Origin: an uncultured Campylobacter sp.
Lineage (GTDB): Bacteria; Campylobacterota; Campylobacteria; Campylobacterales; Campylobacteraceae
Length of the DNA stretch: 25,540 nt
Reading direction: 5' to 3'
Assembly (NCBI RefSeq): GCF_938039205.1
Contig: NZ_CALHVM010000063.1
Coordinates: 1 to 25,540, forward strand
Shown here: piece after piece, positions 8,108 to 15,262 of the stretch
Layout: every line of letters begins with the position of its first letter
Numbering within the stretch: the stretch's first letter is position 1
Notes under the pieces: model-generated
Databases searched by the model: none
Seen by the model: the letters and a program-made list of their open reading frames with translations, nothing else
Told to the model about the DNA's origin: nothing
Translations under genes and position numbers: made by a program

Positions 8108-8308
8108 TTATTTTAAGTTATATTTTTTCTTAAATTTATCAACGCGGCCTGCGCTATCTACGATCTTTTCGCTGCCTGTGAAAAACGGATGGCACTCTGA
8201 GCAGATATCCACTCTGATCTCGCCTTTGTTTGACTTCGTAGTGAAGGTGTTACCGCAAGCGCAAGTTACTTTGCACTCAACAAATTCCGGATGAATTTCT
8301 TTTTTCAT
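8108..8308 (-). CDS. rpmE: 50S ribosomal protein L31 (zinc-binding form)
   Basis: This 66-residue protein of the large subunit keeps the zinc ribbon cysteines of the C+ form of L31: C16 and C18 in CACG, and C36 and C39 in CSECHPFFTG. The family signature ECHPFFTG and the basic C-terminus DKFKKKYNLK are present. The presence of the cysteines means the protein can serve as a zinc reserve and would be the zinc-replete version. The ATG is preceded by an AAAAGGAC ribosome site. A consensus extended -10 promoter lies about 50 bases upstream. Confidence 0.97.
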   Translation of the reverse strand: MKKEIHPEFVECKVTCACGNTFTTKSNKGEIRVDICSECHPFFTGSEKIVDSAGRVDKFKKKYNLK

Positions 8309-8360
8309 TTTTTGTCCTTTTATCGTCTGATTTTTTAATTTTCATTTAAAGTAAGGCGAG

Positions 8361-8368
8361 ATTATACA
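8361..8368 (-). promoter_or_regulatory. Extended -10 promoter for rpmE-rsmI
   Basis: The minus strand reads TGTATAAT, identical to the box before trxA. Transcription would begin near 8354, giving a leader of about 45 bases before rpmE. The box lies in the 83-base gap between the end of rsmE and rpmE. No convincing -35 box is seen. Confidence 0.7.
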
Positions 8369-8391
8369 AAAAACTTCGTAAAAAATCAAAT

Positions 8392-9048
8392 TTAAATTAA
8401 AATTTTAGCCGCTATGCCTAAAATCGCCGTTTGCGAGCGCAAAATATTTTTTGCTCTCAGCCCGTATTTTTTCGCGACGGCTTCTCGCTCGCTCTGGCTA
8501 AATCCGCCCTCAGGTCCGATCGCTAAAATTTCCTTGCCCGCATAGCCGTCTAGATTTTCGCCCTCAAAGTCGACAAGAGCGACGTTTGGATAAAATTTGA
8601 CCAGCTCGTCCAGGCTTTTATAAATTTCAAATTTCATCAAATCGTTTCGTCCGCACTGCTCGCACGAGCTTATCAAAATGCGCTCTAGGCGTAAAAAATC
8701 AAGCTTAAAGTTTTTTTGCGAAAATTCGCCGTAAAAAAAGACGATTTTAGCTACACCCATTTCATTTAGGCCAGGCAGCGTTTTTTCGATCGTTTTTGGA
8801 TCGACGACGGCCCAGGCTAGCGTTAGATCGCTATTTCGTGCTTCCACGTCGTGCGAAAATATCAAATTTAGCTCCGCGCCTCTTTTGTCTAAATTTACGA
8901 TTTCATAGATGTGGTTTTGTCCGTCGGTCAAATTTCGCACGTCGATGCGCTCGCCTACCTTAGCGCGCCGCGCCTTCAGGTGTAAAAACGCCTCGCCATC
9001 AAGCCTAATTTGCTCGTTTTTGACCTCTTTTGAATATAAAAATTTCAT
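8392..9048 (-). CDS. rsmE: 16S rRNA (uracil(1498)-N3)-methyltransferase RsmE
   Basis: RsmE methylates U1498 of 16S rRNA. The N-terminal PUA-like region shows HLKARRAKVGERIDV, and the SPOUT C-terminal part has AIGPEGGFSQSEREAV followed by LRSQTAILGIAAK, the SAM-binding knot signature. At 218 residues it is slightly shorter than the usual 230-250, with the knot intact at the very end. The ATG overlaps the upstream membrane-protein stop as ATGA. It is the last gene of the run queE-queD-lipoprotein-membrane protein-rsmE. Confidence 0.93.
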   Translation of the reverse strand: MKFLYSKEVKNEQIRLDGEAFLHLKARRAKVGERIDVRNLTDGQNHIYEIVNLDKRGAELNLIFSHDVEARNSDLTLAWAVVDPKTIEKTLPGLNEMGVAKIVFFYGEFSQKNFKLDFLRLERILISSCEQCGRNDLMKFEIYKSLDELVKFYPNVALVDFEGENLDGYAGKEILAIGPEGGFSQSEREAVAKKYGLRAKNILRSQTAILGIAAKILI

Positions 9049-9458
9049 CTCACCCCGCTTGCAATTAGTATCAAAACAAAATCGGCCGGGATTTTTAGGC
9101 GCATTTTGGCTCTAAAAACGGCGAAATTTTTAGTTTTCATCGCCGTTTTTAGCTGCTTAAACTCCATCGCCCCAAGCCCAATAAGCAGCGTCCAAACCGC
9201 GATCATTACGAGAGCCTTGAGGCTCGGATAAAAGTAAAAAACGCTCATCAAAAGTAGCCCCGTAAGCATCATCGCGGCCAAAAACGCGTAGTAGGTAGGC
9301 AAAAACAGTCTGATGCGTTTAGCGTAGGCTGGCGAGTTTATGCCGAAATTTATCAGGCAAAAGTGCGCCGCGACTAAGGCCAAAAGCGCAAAGGCAAGCC
9401 CGATGTGAATGGAGCGCGCCAGCTCGTAGAGCTCTGATAGATGCTCGTTAAATTTCAT
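9045..9458 (-). CDS. Small integral membrane protein, four predicted helices
   Basis: This 137-residue protein is mostly hydrophobic, with likely membrane helices near residues 17-37 (IGLAFALLALVAAHF), 52-74 (PTYYAFLAAMMLTGLLLMSVFYF), 80-96 and 122-135. Charged residues between helices are mainly Lys and Arg. I recognise no enzyme or transporter motif. From memory a membrane protein of unknown function occupies the same place in C. jejuni (about Cj0157c). Its ATG overlaps the lipoprotein stop by 4 bases and its own stop overlaps the rsmE start, so it is tightly coupled on both sides. Confidence 0.85.
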   Translation of the reverse strand: MKFNEHLSELYELARSIHIGLAFALLALVAAHFCLINFGINSPAYAKRIRLFLPTYYAFLAAMMLTGLLLMSVFYFYPSLKALVMIAVWTLLIGLGAMEFKQLKTAMKTKNFAVFRAKMRLKIPADFVLILIASGVR

Positions 9459-9637
9459 TTTTCGGGCACCGGCTCTGGCGGCATATTTTCGTCAATACTT
9501 ACGTTTGCGTCGCTTTGCGCGATAGGTACGTCGCTAGGCACCGTGCCGCCAAGATCCAGCGACGCGGGCTCCTTTTTCTCCTCGCAACCGCCAAAAAACA
9601 GCGCCGCCAGCGTCAAAATCGCAAAAATTTTCCTCAT
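9455..9637 (-). CDS. Small putative lipoprotein
   Basis: Sixty residues in all. A signal sequence MRKIFAILTLAALFFGGC ends in a lipobox-like FGGC with the cysteine at residue 18. The mature 43 residues are acidic and Pro/Asp/Glu-rich with no predicted fold (EEKKEPASLDLGG, then ENMPPEPVPEK). It should be lipidated and anchored to a membrane, probably as a flexible tether or small accessory. From memory, the C. jejuni gene at this place was annotated as a haem-binding lipoprotein, but no CxxCH or other haem motif is present here. It is followed with a 4-base overlap by a membrane protein gene, a possible partner. Confidence 0.8.
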   Translation of the reverse strand: MRKIFAILTLAALFFGGCEEKKEPASLDLGGTVPSDVPIAQSDANVSIDENMPPEPVPEK

Positions 9638-9642
9638 TTGCG

Positions 9643-10224
9643 CTAGACCTCCTTTGGATTTACTATTTTTTTGCCTAGCTTGATTTTCTCAAACAACTCC
9701 TCGTCCTCCCACTCGGCTCTAACGCCCTCGGAAAAGACGATCTCGTTCAAATTTACCTCGCCCATTTTGGCGTTATACGCGTCCTCTCTAAAGCACTGCG
9801 CATAGCCCGTGTCGGTCTCGTGGACGATGACGCTGTGAAGCTTCACTTCGCGCTCGCCGTTTTGCATCTGCGTAGTTTTTAAAAGCCTATCGATCATAAC
9901 GAAAAATATCCTGCAAAACTGCTCTGCAGAGGGATTTAGTGGGATCTCGATCCAGCGCGCAGAGTGCTTTTTGAGATCGTTTTTGTACTCCGCACTATCT
10001 CCGCTAAATATCGTCGTGCAGTGATCGAAGCTGTCGATGATGCAGCCGATGTCACGTTTCATCAGGCCAAAGTCATACACCATTCCCGCATTATCAAGAA
10101 AATTTGACTCAAGTAAAATTTCAGCTCTGTAAGAGTGCCCGTGGATGCTGGTTTTGCAGCGTTTTGAGCTACAAAATCTAACGATGTGAGCGTTTTCAAA
10201 TTTAAACATTTTTCTTATTATCAT
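9643..10224 (-). CDS. queD: 6-carboxy-5,6,7,8-tetrahydropterin synthase QueD
   Basis: QueD converts dihydroneopterin triphosphate to 6-carboxytetrahydropterin, an early step to the tRNA base queuosine. Zinc ligands H13 (FENAH), H28 and H30 (IHGHSY) are visible. The catalytic cysteine C23 lies in SSKRC, and FDHCTTIF, PSAEQF and VIVHET complete the active site. At 193 residues it is longer than the usual 120-150, with an extra C-terminal stretch after about residue 150. I chose the ATG at 10224 because GGAG sits just before it; the next Met (residue 6) has no ribosome site. It lies downstream of queE, whose product acts next in the pathway. Confidence 0.93.
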   Translation of the reverse strand: MIIRKMFKFENAHIVRFCSSKRCKTSIHGHSYRAEILLESNFLDNAGMVYDFGLMKRDIGCIIDSFDHCTTIFSGDSAEYKNDLKKHSARWIEIPLNPSAEQFCRIFFVMIDRLLKTTQMQNGEREVKLHSVIVHETDTGYAQCFREDAYNAKMGEVNLNEIVFSEGVRAEWEDEELFEKIKLGKKIVNPKEV

Positions 10225-10293
10225 CTTGGCTCCGTTTATTAAATTTGCGTTTTGTGCCGTAAAGATGCGGGTAATGCCGCCTAAATTTACGCT

Positions 10294-11058
10294 TTAAACC
10301 CCTTCTTTTGCGCCCCAAAGCCTGATATGCAGGCGATCGGAGTAGTTAAAACCGTGCTTGATTGCAAACTGCGCGACGGATAGGGCGTTTTGCTCAAGGC
10401 TTATTTTATCATAACCTTGCGGCATACAAAAGACTTCCGCGTCGCAAATGCCTAAAATACGCGAAATTTGCGCTATCGCCGAACCATCCTCTGTGCCTTT
10501 TTTATCAAGGACGAATTTATAAAAACTACCCGCGGCGTTTTGTTTTATCGCTTTTAGCGCGGCGGGATTTATGCGCCTAGCCTCGCTTTCGCCGCTGTTT
10601 TCGAGCTTGACGCTAACGGCAAAGCGGCATCTTTTATAAGTCTCAAATTTGGCAAAATCCACCTCGATCGTACCGTTTGTTTCAAAGTGCGGCTCGTAGC
10701 CCTCGTCAAGAGCAAAACTTAAAAAATCTAGCAAAATTTGGTTTTTGTGATGCAGTAGCGGTTCGCCGCCCGTGATGACGATGATGGGCTTGCGGCGCAA
10801 ATTTACGCTCAAATTTTGCGTTATTTTTATAAGTTCGTCGGCGCGTGTGATTTTTTGATATGAAAAATGTCCCGTAAAAACCGCGCGGATCGTGTCGCAG
10901 CCAGTTAGCGTTTCGCCGGTTTTGGGCGAAACGGTCCGCACGCCAAAGCCCGCGCAGTTTAGGTTGCAGCCCGCAAACCGCAAGAAAATTGCCAAACGGC
11001 CGCTGCTCGCGCCTTCGCCTTGGATACTTAGAAAACTCTCGACCAGGTTTAAACTCAA
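10294..11058 (-). CDS. queE: 7-carboxy-7-deazaguanine synthase QueE (radical SAM)
   Basis: QueE rearranges 6-carboxytetrahydropterin to 7-carboxy-7-deazaguanine, using an iron-sulfur cluster, S-adenosylmethionine and magnesium. The N-terminal VESFLSIQGEG substrate motif, the FLRFAGCNLNC cluster loop, and VITGGEPLLH (SAM binding) identify it. The cluster cysteines are spaced unusually: C31-x3-C35, then the third candidate C54 in GCDT after 18 residues, where canonical radical SAM enzymes have CxxxCxxC. The start is probably a TTG (complement 11056-11058) preceded by AAAAGGCG. It is first in the run with queD and has its own promoter. The length of 254 is normal for this lineage. Confidence 0.93.
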   Translation of the reverse strand: MSLNLVESFLSIQGEGASSGRLAIFLRFAGCNLNCAGFGVRTVSPKTGETLTGCDTIRAVFTGHFSYQKITRADELIKITQNLSVNLRRKPIIVITGGEPLLHHKNQILLDFLSFALDEGYEPHFETNGTIEVDFAKFETYKRCRFAVSVKLENSGESEARRINPAALKAIKQNAAGSFYKFVLDKKGTEDGSAIAQISRILGICDAEVFCMPQGYDKISLEQNALSVAQFAIKHGFNYSDRLHIRLWGAKEGV

Positions 11059-11082
11059 ATTTCGCCTTTTAAATTTTGGTCG

Positions 11083-11091
11083 ATTATAGCA
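11083..11091 (-). promoter_or_regulatory. Extended -10 promoter for queE-queD
   Basis: The minus strand reads TGCTATAAT, a perfect TGN-TATAAT box. Transcription would start near 11076, leaving a leader of only about 18 bases that contains the AAAAGGCG ribosome site. There is no room for a preQ1 riboswitch in so short a leader. Confidence 0.7.
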
Positions 11092-11126
11092 AAATTTGAA
11101 GGGTAGTTTTACGGAGTTAAGCGGAT

Positions 11127-11259
11127 TTTACGTCAAATTTGAGCGGGTTTTGTTAGAAAACGGCGGTAAATTTATAGGTAAAATATAAAATTTGGATGTA
11201 GTTAAATTTGATTAAAATTTAATAAAAGCGGGCTAAATCCACGCCAAATTTGACGTAAA
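11127..11259. repeat. Inverted repeat with 15-base perfect arms in the queE-moaA spacer
   Basis: TTTACGTCAAATTTG (11127-11141) is the exact reverse complement of CAAATTTGACGTAAA (11245-11259), separated by 103 bases. The 214-base spacer between the moaA stop and the queE start holds no gene. It contains the queE promoter at one end, this repeat, and many AAATTT words. The arms contain the CAAATTTG word common everywhere in the window, so the informative part is the flanking ACGTAAA. Confidence 0.6.
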
Positions 11260-11266
11260 TTTAGCC
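11231..11266 (-). terminator. Possible terminator after moaA
   Basis: GGCTAAAT (11231-11238) and ATTTAGCC (11259-11266) form an 8-base-pair stem with a 20-base loop. On the minus strand the stem starts 6 bases past the moaA stop and is followed after CGC by TTTTATTAAATTTT. The interrupted T-tract and the large loop make it weaker than the trxB terminator. One arm overlaps the 15-base inverted repeat by a single base. Confidence 0.35.
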
Positions 11267-11272
11267 AAAATT

Positions 11273-12241
11273 TCAGCCGCCCGTTTGGTAAAAGGCGCGG
11301 CTTGAGGTCTCGTTTTGGGCGCCGATAGCCCACTTGTTTTCTTTTGGCTTGTTTTGCAACACTTGGCGCAAGATCTCGCTAGCGCCCGCGATATCGCCTT
11401 TTCTTACGGCATCTTTTATGCTCATCGCATCCTCGAAGTATAGGCACGGAATGAGATGTCCCTCGGCCGTGAGGCGGATGCGGTTGCAGCTCTCGCAAAA
11501 GTCGTGTTTGTGCGGGTCGATGACGCCAAAGGTATAGCCGTCCTCTAGTCGGTAGATGCTAGCTGGACCCGTCGGGATTTTTTCGGCCGCTTCAAAGCGA
11601 TATTTTTTTGCGATAACGTCTAAAATTTCAGCCGATTTCATGCCTTTTAGCTCGTCCGTTGCGTGTATGTTTTCCATATACTCTATAAAGCGAATCTGAC
11701 AACCCATGGAGCGCGCAAACTCTAGCAAAGAGACGATCTCGTCGTCGTTTACGCCTCTTAGCGCGACGGTGTTTAGCTTGACTTTTAGCCCGGCTTCAAG
11801 CGCCGCGTCAAGGCCCGCTAAAACCTCGTGTAAAACGCTTTTTTGCGCGAGAAATTTGGCCTTTTCGGTTTTTAGGCTATCAAGCGACATATTTATGCGC
11901 TTTAAACCCGCGTTTTTTAGGGCTTTTGCGTAGTGTTTGAGCATAAAGCCGTTTGTCGTGATGGCTAGATCGACGTCCGGGCTGTGCTCGTTTATCATCG
12001 CGATAAATTTGTCCAAGTCCTTACGTAGTAGCGGTTCGCCGCCGGTTATGCGGATTTTTTTTACGCCTTCGTCTAGGCAGACTTTGACAAATAAAAACAA
12101 CTCCTCAAAGCTCAGTAAATTTTCCTTCGGCTCCCAGCTAAACGGAGTTTTAGGCATGCAGTATTTGCATCTAAAGTTACATCTTTGCGTGACAGAAATA
12201 CGCAGATAATCAACAGTTCTTCCGTGTCCGTCTATTAACAT
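11273..12241 (-). CDS. moaA: GTP 3',8-cyclase MoaA (molybdenum cofactor synthesis)
   Basis: MoaA starts molybdopterin synthesis by cyclising GTP with radical SAM chemistry. The N-terminal cluster motif is C21-x3-C25-x2-C28 (QRCNFRCKYCMP). SAM binding is by RITGGEPLLR. The second, substrate-binding cluster is supplied by FCESCNRIRLTAEGHLIPC (CxxC-x13-C) toward the C-terminus. The protein ends in Gly-Gly (QTGG), the terminal motif needed for activity in characterised MoaA proteins. The length of 322 is typical. It is a single transcription unit with its own promoter and an AGGG ribosome site. The product supports the molybdenum enzymes (formate dehydrogenase, nitrate reductase and others) usual in Campylobacter. 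Confidence 0.96.
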   Translation of the reverse strand: MLIDGHGRTVDYLRISVTQRCNFRCKYCMPKTPFSWEPKENLLSFEELFLFVKVCLDEGVKKIRITGGEPLLRKDLDKFIAMINEHSPDVDLAITTNGFMLKHYAKALKNAGLKRINMSLDSLKTEKAKFLAQKSVLHEVLAGLDAALEAGLKVKLNTVALRGVNDDEIVSLLEFARSMGCQIRFIEYMENIHATDELKGMKSAEILDVIAKKYRFEAAEKIPTGPASIYRLEDGYTFGVIDPHKHDFCESCNRIRLTAEGHLIPCLYFEDAMSIKDAVRKGDIAGASEILRQVLQNKPKENKWAIGAQNETSSRAFYQTGG

Positions 12242-12293
12242 TTTTCGCCCTTAATTTTATCAAAAAGAATTGTTTTTGATTTGGTTAAAAGGC

Positions 12294-12299
12294 ATTATA
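12294..12299 (-). promoter_or_regulatory. -10 box for moaA
   Basis: TATAAT is read on the minus strand within CCTATAATGCC. Transcription would start near 12287, about 46 bases before the moaA ATG. No TGN extension and no clear -35 box are seen. Confidence 0.6.
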
Positions 12300-12380
12300 G
12301 GAAGTTAAGCTTTAAAATTTTTTAAAATTCGCGTATGAAAATAATGTTATTTTTTTATATTTCGCGCCCGAGTTTTAACA

Positions 12381-12896
12381 CTATATCAGCTCCCGCAATT
12401 TTAGCGTCAGCTCGACCTTGCCCACACCCACGCACAGCTCTTTTGCGATACTTTCGACGCTTTTGCCTTCGCTATACATCTGCACTATGCGCTTTTCGTC
12501 GTCTTCGCCGTTTGGAGCGGAGATCTTGCTAATGCTTTTTGTGCGCTCTTCAAGCGTAAATAGCCTATCTTGTTGTTGGCTTTGGAAGCTATCTATCGAG
12601 CTTTCGATGCCTTGGAGGGTGTTTATTATCGGGGTTATTTTTTGATTGATTTTTTCATTTAGACGCTGTTCGAGGTTGCTTTCTAACTGCACTACGTCAA
12701 ATTCGACCGGCTCGCTGTTTTGATTAAAATTCGCAACCTGTTTTTTTACGGCGTGAAGCTCTTGTATCAGGCTTTCGATAGCTTTTTCGTATCTTGAAAA
12801 TTTTCTCGAGGCCTCTAAATCTTTTATAAAAACCAGCACGAAAAGCACCGTTAAAATCAGCCCGAAAATGACAAATATTATCAAATCGTTACTCAT
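12381..12896 (-). CDS. Membrane-anchored coiled-coil protein with C-terminal HTH-like segment
   Basis: I do not recognise an assigned function. Residues 4-25 form one N-terminal transmembrane helix (IIFVIFGLILTVLFVLVFI). Residues about 28-115 are charged, Gln/Glu/Lys-rich and probably coiled coil. The last 40 residues (EKRIVQMYSEGKSVESIAKELCVGVGKVELTLKLREL) read like a resolvase or sigma-type helix-turn-helix. The protein would then face the cytoplasm with a possible DNA- or protein-binding tip. Its start overlaps the end of the upstream PilZ-like gene by 8 bases. It is the last gene of the ubiA-led operon, and the gap of 139 bases before moaA holds the moaA promoter. Confidence 0.8.
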   Translation of the reverse strand: MSNDLIIFVIFGLILTVLFVLVFIKDLEASRKFSRYEKAIESLIQELHAVKKQVANFNQNSEPVEFDVVQLESNLEQRLNEKINQKITPIINTLQGIESSIDSFQSQQQDRLFTLEERTKSISKISAPNGEDDEKRIVQMYSEGKSVESIAKELCVGVGKVELTLKLRELI

Positions 12897-13407
12897 CGTT
12901 CATCTCCTTTAGTTCTCTTATCATAGCGCGCTCTCTGGCCGTCACGTAGCCGTTGTAGTCGCTCTCGTCGCTCTCGTTTATGCGCGTGATTTTGGCGGTT
13001 TTCTCATCTAGCGCCTCAAAAAATATCGCCACGTCTCGCTTTGGGAAAATAGGCATAAAAATGCGCCCGTAGTATCCGGCGCCGTTTTTAAATTTAGCCT
13101 CTTTTATCCTAAAATTTTCAAAATTTATCCCGTCCAGCACGCTAGATTGAGCAAGCTCGAGCTTTATAAATTTTTCATTTTTTATGTAGGCGTTTAGCTC
13201 GTCAAATTTACGGTGAAGCTCGACGAGTAGCGTCAGTATCACCTGATCGCTTTCCTTCGTGTCGCCCTTTGCTTTGGCTCGCTTCATCCACGCTCCTAGC
13301 GGATCGTCCTCGTTGCCACTTAGCTTGTCGAATTCGCGTAAAAACTCGCGCTCGCGCTCGCCGATTTCCTCAAAAACTATGTCTAAATTTGCCGGGACCA
13401 GTCTCAT
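12889..13407 (-). CDS. Conserved hypothetical, possibly an atypical PilZ-domain protein
   Basis: This soluble 172-residue protein has a helical N-terminal half (REREFLREFDKL, then VILTLLVELHRKFDELNAYI), then a strand-rich half (ELAQSSVLDGINFENF, YYGRIFMPIFPKRDVAIFFEAL). That order resembles the non-canonical PilZ proteins with a long helix before a six-strand barrel (tPilZ type). I see no RxxxR and DxSxxG c-di-GMP-binding motifs, so c-di-GMP binding is doubtful. From memory a hypothetical protein sits at the same place in C. jejuni (about Cj0163c). Its start overlaps the ubiA stop as ATGA, and its end overlaps the coiled-coil gene. The PilZ idea is a low-confidence inference. Confidence 0.78.
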   Translation of the reverse strand: MRLVPANLDIVFEEIGEREREFLREFDKLSGNEDDPLGAWMKRAKAKGDTKESDQVILTLLVELHRKFDELNAYIKNEKFIKLELAQSSVLDGINFENFRIKEAKFKNGAGYYGRIFMPIFPKRDVAIFFEALDEKTAKITRINESDESDYNGYVTARERAMIRELKEMNDE

Positions 13408-14270
13408 AAGCTAGCCCAAACGAAAACAAAAAAAAGTATGCCAAGATAACCGTTTAGCGTGAAAAACGCGCGATCTATCTTGCTAAAATCCCGCCTAACG
13501 ATGCGGTGCTCGGCTATTAGGACGCCCCCGCAAAGCAAAATGCCCGCAAAGGCCGCCGCGCCAAGCCCTCCGGCCCACGCAAAAAGCAGCCAAAAGATCA
13601 CGGCCGTAGCGTGAAAGATCGCCGAGATAAACATCGTAGCCTTTTGGCCGTAAACGCTAGGGATGCTAAAAAGCCCGTGCTCGCGGTCAAATTCGATATC
13701 CTGAAGCGAATAAAGCAGGTCAAATCCCGCCACCCAAAACATCACGCCAAGGCAGAGCAGCATGCTAAAAAGCGGTATCTCGCCAGTAACCGCGACGGCT
13801 CCGGCGATGGGCGCAAGACCTAGCGAGAGGCCAAGGACTAGGTGCGCTAGCTCGCTAAAACGCTTAAAAAGCGAATATCCGCCAAGTACGGCCAGGATCG
13901 GAAAGCTCAGCCAAAACGCAAGATCGTTTACGAGATAGGCGACAAGCACGAAGATAGCGGCGTTTGCCGCGATAAAAATCTGCAAATTCGTCTTGCCGAT
14001 ACGCCCGTCCACGCTTGGGCGATTTGCCGTGCGCGGGTTTAGTTTGTCGATGTCCTCGTCCTTGTAGCGGTTAAAAGCCATCGCGAAATTTCGCGCCGAA
14101 ACCGCGCAAAGAACGCCCAAAATAAGCAATTTCCAGCCAAACCAAGCCGAGCCGTTTACCTGCGCGCTCGCCGTTATCATCGCGGTAAATATAAAAGGCA
14201 GCGCGAAAATCGAGTGCTTAAAGACGATTAGTTCGTTAATATCTTTTAAAATATTTATAAATTTTTGCAT
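13404..14270 (-). CDS. UbiA-family prenyltransferase, probably MqnP of the futalosine menaquinone pathway
   Basis: This polytopic inner-membrane enzyme attaches a polyprenyl chain to an aromatic acceptor. The two Asp-rich metal and diphosphate motifs are visible: N67-x3-D71-x3-D75 (NRYKDEDID) and D191-x3-D195 (DIEFD). About eight hydrophobic segments fill the 288 residues. Older annotations call the Campylobacter protein UbiA (4-hydroxybenzoate octaprenyltransferase). These bacteria make menaquinone by the futalosine route, so MqnP is the more likely role; that part is family knowledge, not something seen here. It is the first gene of a three-gene overlapping operon and is divergent from miaA. 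Confidence 0.92.
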   Translation of the reverse strand: MQKFINILKDINELIVFKHSIFALPFIFTAMITASAQVNGSAWFGWKLLILGVLCAVSARNFAMAFNRYKDEDIDKLNPRTANRPSVDGRIGKTNLQIFIAANAAIFVLVAYLVNDLAFWLSFPILAVLGGYSLFKRFSELAHLVLGLSLGLAPIAGAVAVTGEIPLFSMLLCLGVMFWVAGFDLLYSLQDIEFDREHGLFSIPSVYGQKATMFISAIFHATAVIFWLLFAWAGGLGAAAFAGILLCGGVLIAEHRIVRRDFSKIDRAFFTLNGYLGILFFVFVWASL

Positions 14271-14293
14271 AATCTTCCTGAAATTTTTGCTTT

Positions 14294-14299
14294 ATTTTA
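14294..14299 (-). promoter_or_regulatory. Possible -10 box for the ubiA operon
   Basis: The minus strand reads TAAAAT within the AT-rich stretch between ubiA and miaA, about 24 bases before the ubiA ATG. The region is so AT-rich that other hexamers nearby (TATAAG) could serve instead. Confidence 0.35.
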
Positions 14300-14322
14300 T
14301 CTTATAAAAGCGTAAATTGTGA

Positions 14323-14328
14323 TAAAAT
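14323..14328 (+). promoter_or_regulatory. -10 box for miaA
   Basis: TAAAAT within TGTGATAAAATT would start transcription near 14335, about 26 bases before the miaA ATG. The 90-base gap is a divergent promoter region for ubiA and miaA. Confidence 0.45.
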
Positions 14329-14360
14329 TTGAGCAGATTCACGAATTTTAAGGCATTTTT

Positions 14361-15251
14361 ATGAAAGAACTCGCCATCATCGGCACCACGGCTAGCGGAA
14401 AAACGGCGCTCGCGCTAAAGCTAGCAAGCGAATTTAATGGAGTGATTCTGAGTCTTGATTCGCTTTGCGTTTATAAATTTATCGATATCGCAAGCGCCAA
14501 GCCCAGCGCAGCCGAGCTAGCCTCGGTGCCGCATTTTGGGGTAAATTTGCTGATGCCTGATGAGCATTTTGACGTCGGGATGTTTTTTGATGTTTATAAA
14601 ATGGCTCGCGAATTTGCGCAAAAAAACGGCAAAAACTTATTTATAACCGGCGGCAGCGGATTTTATCTAAAGGCGCTGCTATCGGGTCTCACACCTAAAT
14701 TTGAGCGCGTAGAAAGCGGCCTAAGCAACGCTCAAATTTACGAGCTAGTTTCAAGCCTTGATCCCGAATTTGCCGCCAAATTTAGCGCAAACGACACCTA
14801 CCGCTTGCAAAAGTGGTTTGATATCCACTCCTTTTTGCGCTCTAGCGGGCGCGGCGAGGCTCCAAGCTCGTATCTGTGCGAAAATACCCTAGCCCCCGTC
14901 GCGTCAAATTTGGCGATTTTCGAGCTTAGCTGGGATCGTGACGAGCTAAGAGCGCGCATCAAAGAGCGCACGCGAGCAATGTTTGAGCAGGGTTTGCTGG
15001 ATGAGGCGCGTGAGCTGTTTGTGCGGTATCCGCAGCGACCAAAGCCGCTAAACTCGGTCGGACTAAAAGAGTGCGGAGGGTTTTTGCGAGGCGAGATCAA
15101 AACCCAGACCGAGCTGGAGGAGCTCATCTGCACGCATACGGCGCAGCTAGCCAAGCGTCAGCGGACGTTTAATAGATCGCAGTTTGAGAGTAAATTTAGC
15201 GGCAGTGTCGGGGAGTGTGAGGAGAAAATCACAGAATTTTTGAGTGATTGA
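14361..15251 (+). CDS. miaA: tRNA dimethylallyltransferase MiaA
   Basis: MiaA transfers a dimethylallyl group to N6 of A37 in tRNAs that read UNN codons. The P-loop is GTTASGKT (8-15), with Thr where many homologues have Pro (GPTASGKT). The tRNA and diphosphate motif follows as LDSLCVYKFIDIASAKP, where Cys replaces the usual Gln of DSxQVY. FITGGSGFYLKALLSGL and the C-terminal LNSVGLKEC and TAQLAKRQRTF stretches are typical. The length of 296 is normal. An AAGG ribosome site lies 9 bases before ATG 14361. It is the first plus-strand gene of the window and ends 20 bases before a long palindrome. Confidence 0.95.
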   Translation: MKELAIIGTTASGKTALALKLASEFNGVILSLDSLCVYKFIDIASAKPSAAELASVPHFGVNLLMPDEHFDVGMFFDVYKMAREFAQKNGKNLFITGGSGFYLKALLSGLTPKFERVESGLSNAQIYELVSSLDPEFAAKFSANDTYRLQKWFDIHSFLRSSGRGEAPSSYLCENTLAPVASNLAIFELSWDRDELRARIKERTRAMFEQGLLDEARELFVRYPQRPKPLNSVGLKECGGFLRGEIKTQTELEELICTHTAQLAKRQRTFNRSQFESKFSGSVGECEEKITEFLSD

Positions 15252-15262
15252 TTCTGATTTGC

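Noticed and set aside
9455..9637. Haem-binding function for the small lipoprotein
   Set aside because: There is no CxxCH or other haem ligand pattern in the 43 mature residues. The only Cys is the lipidation site.
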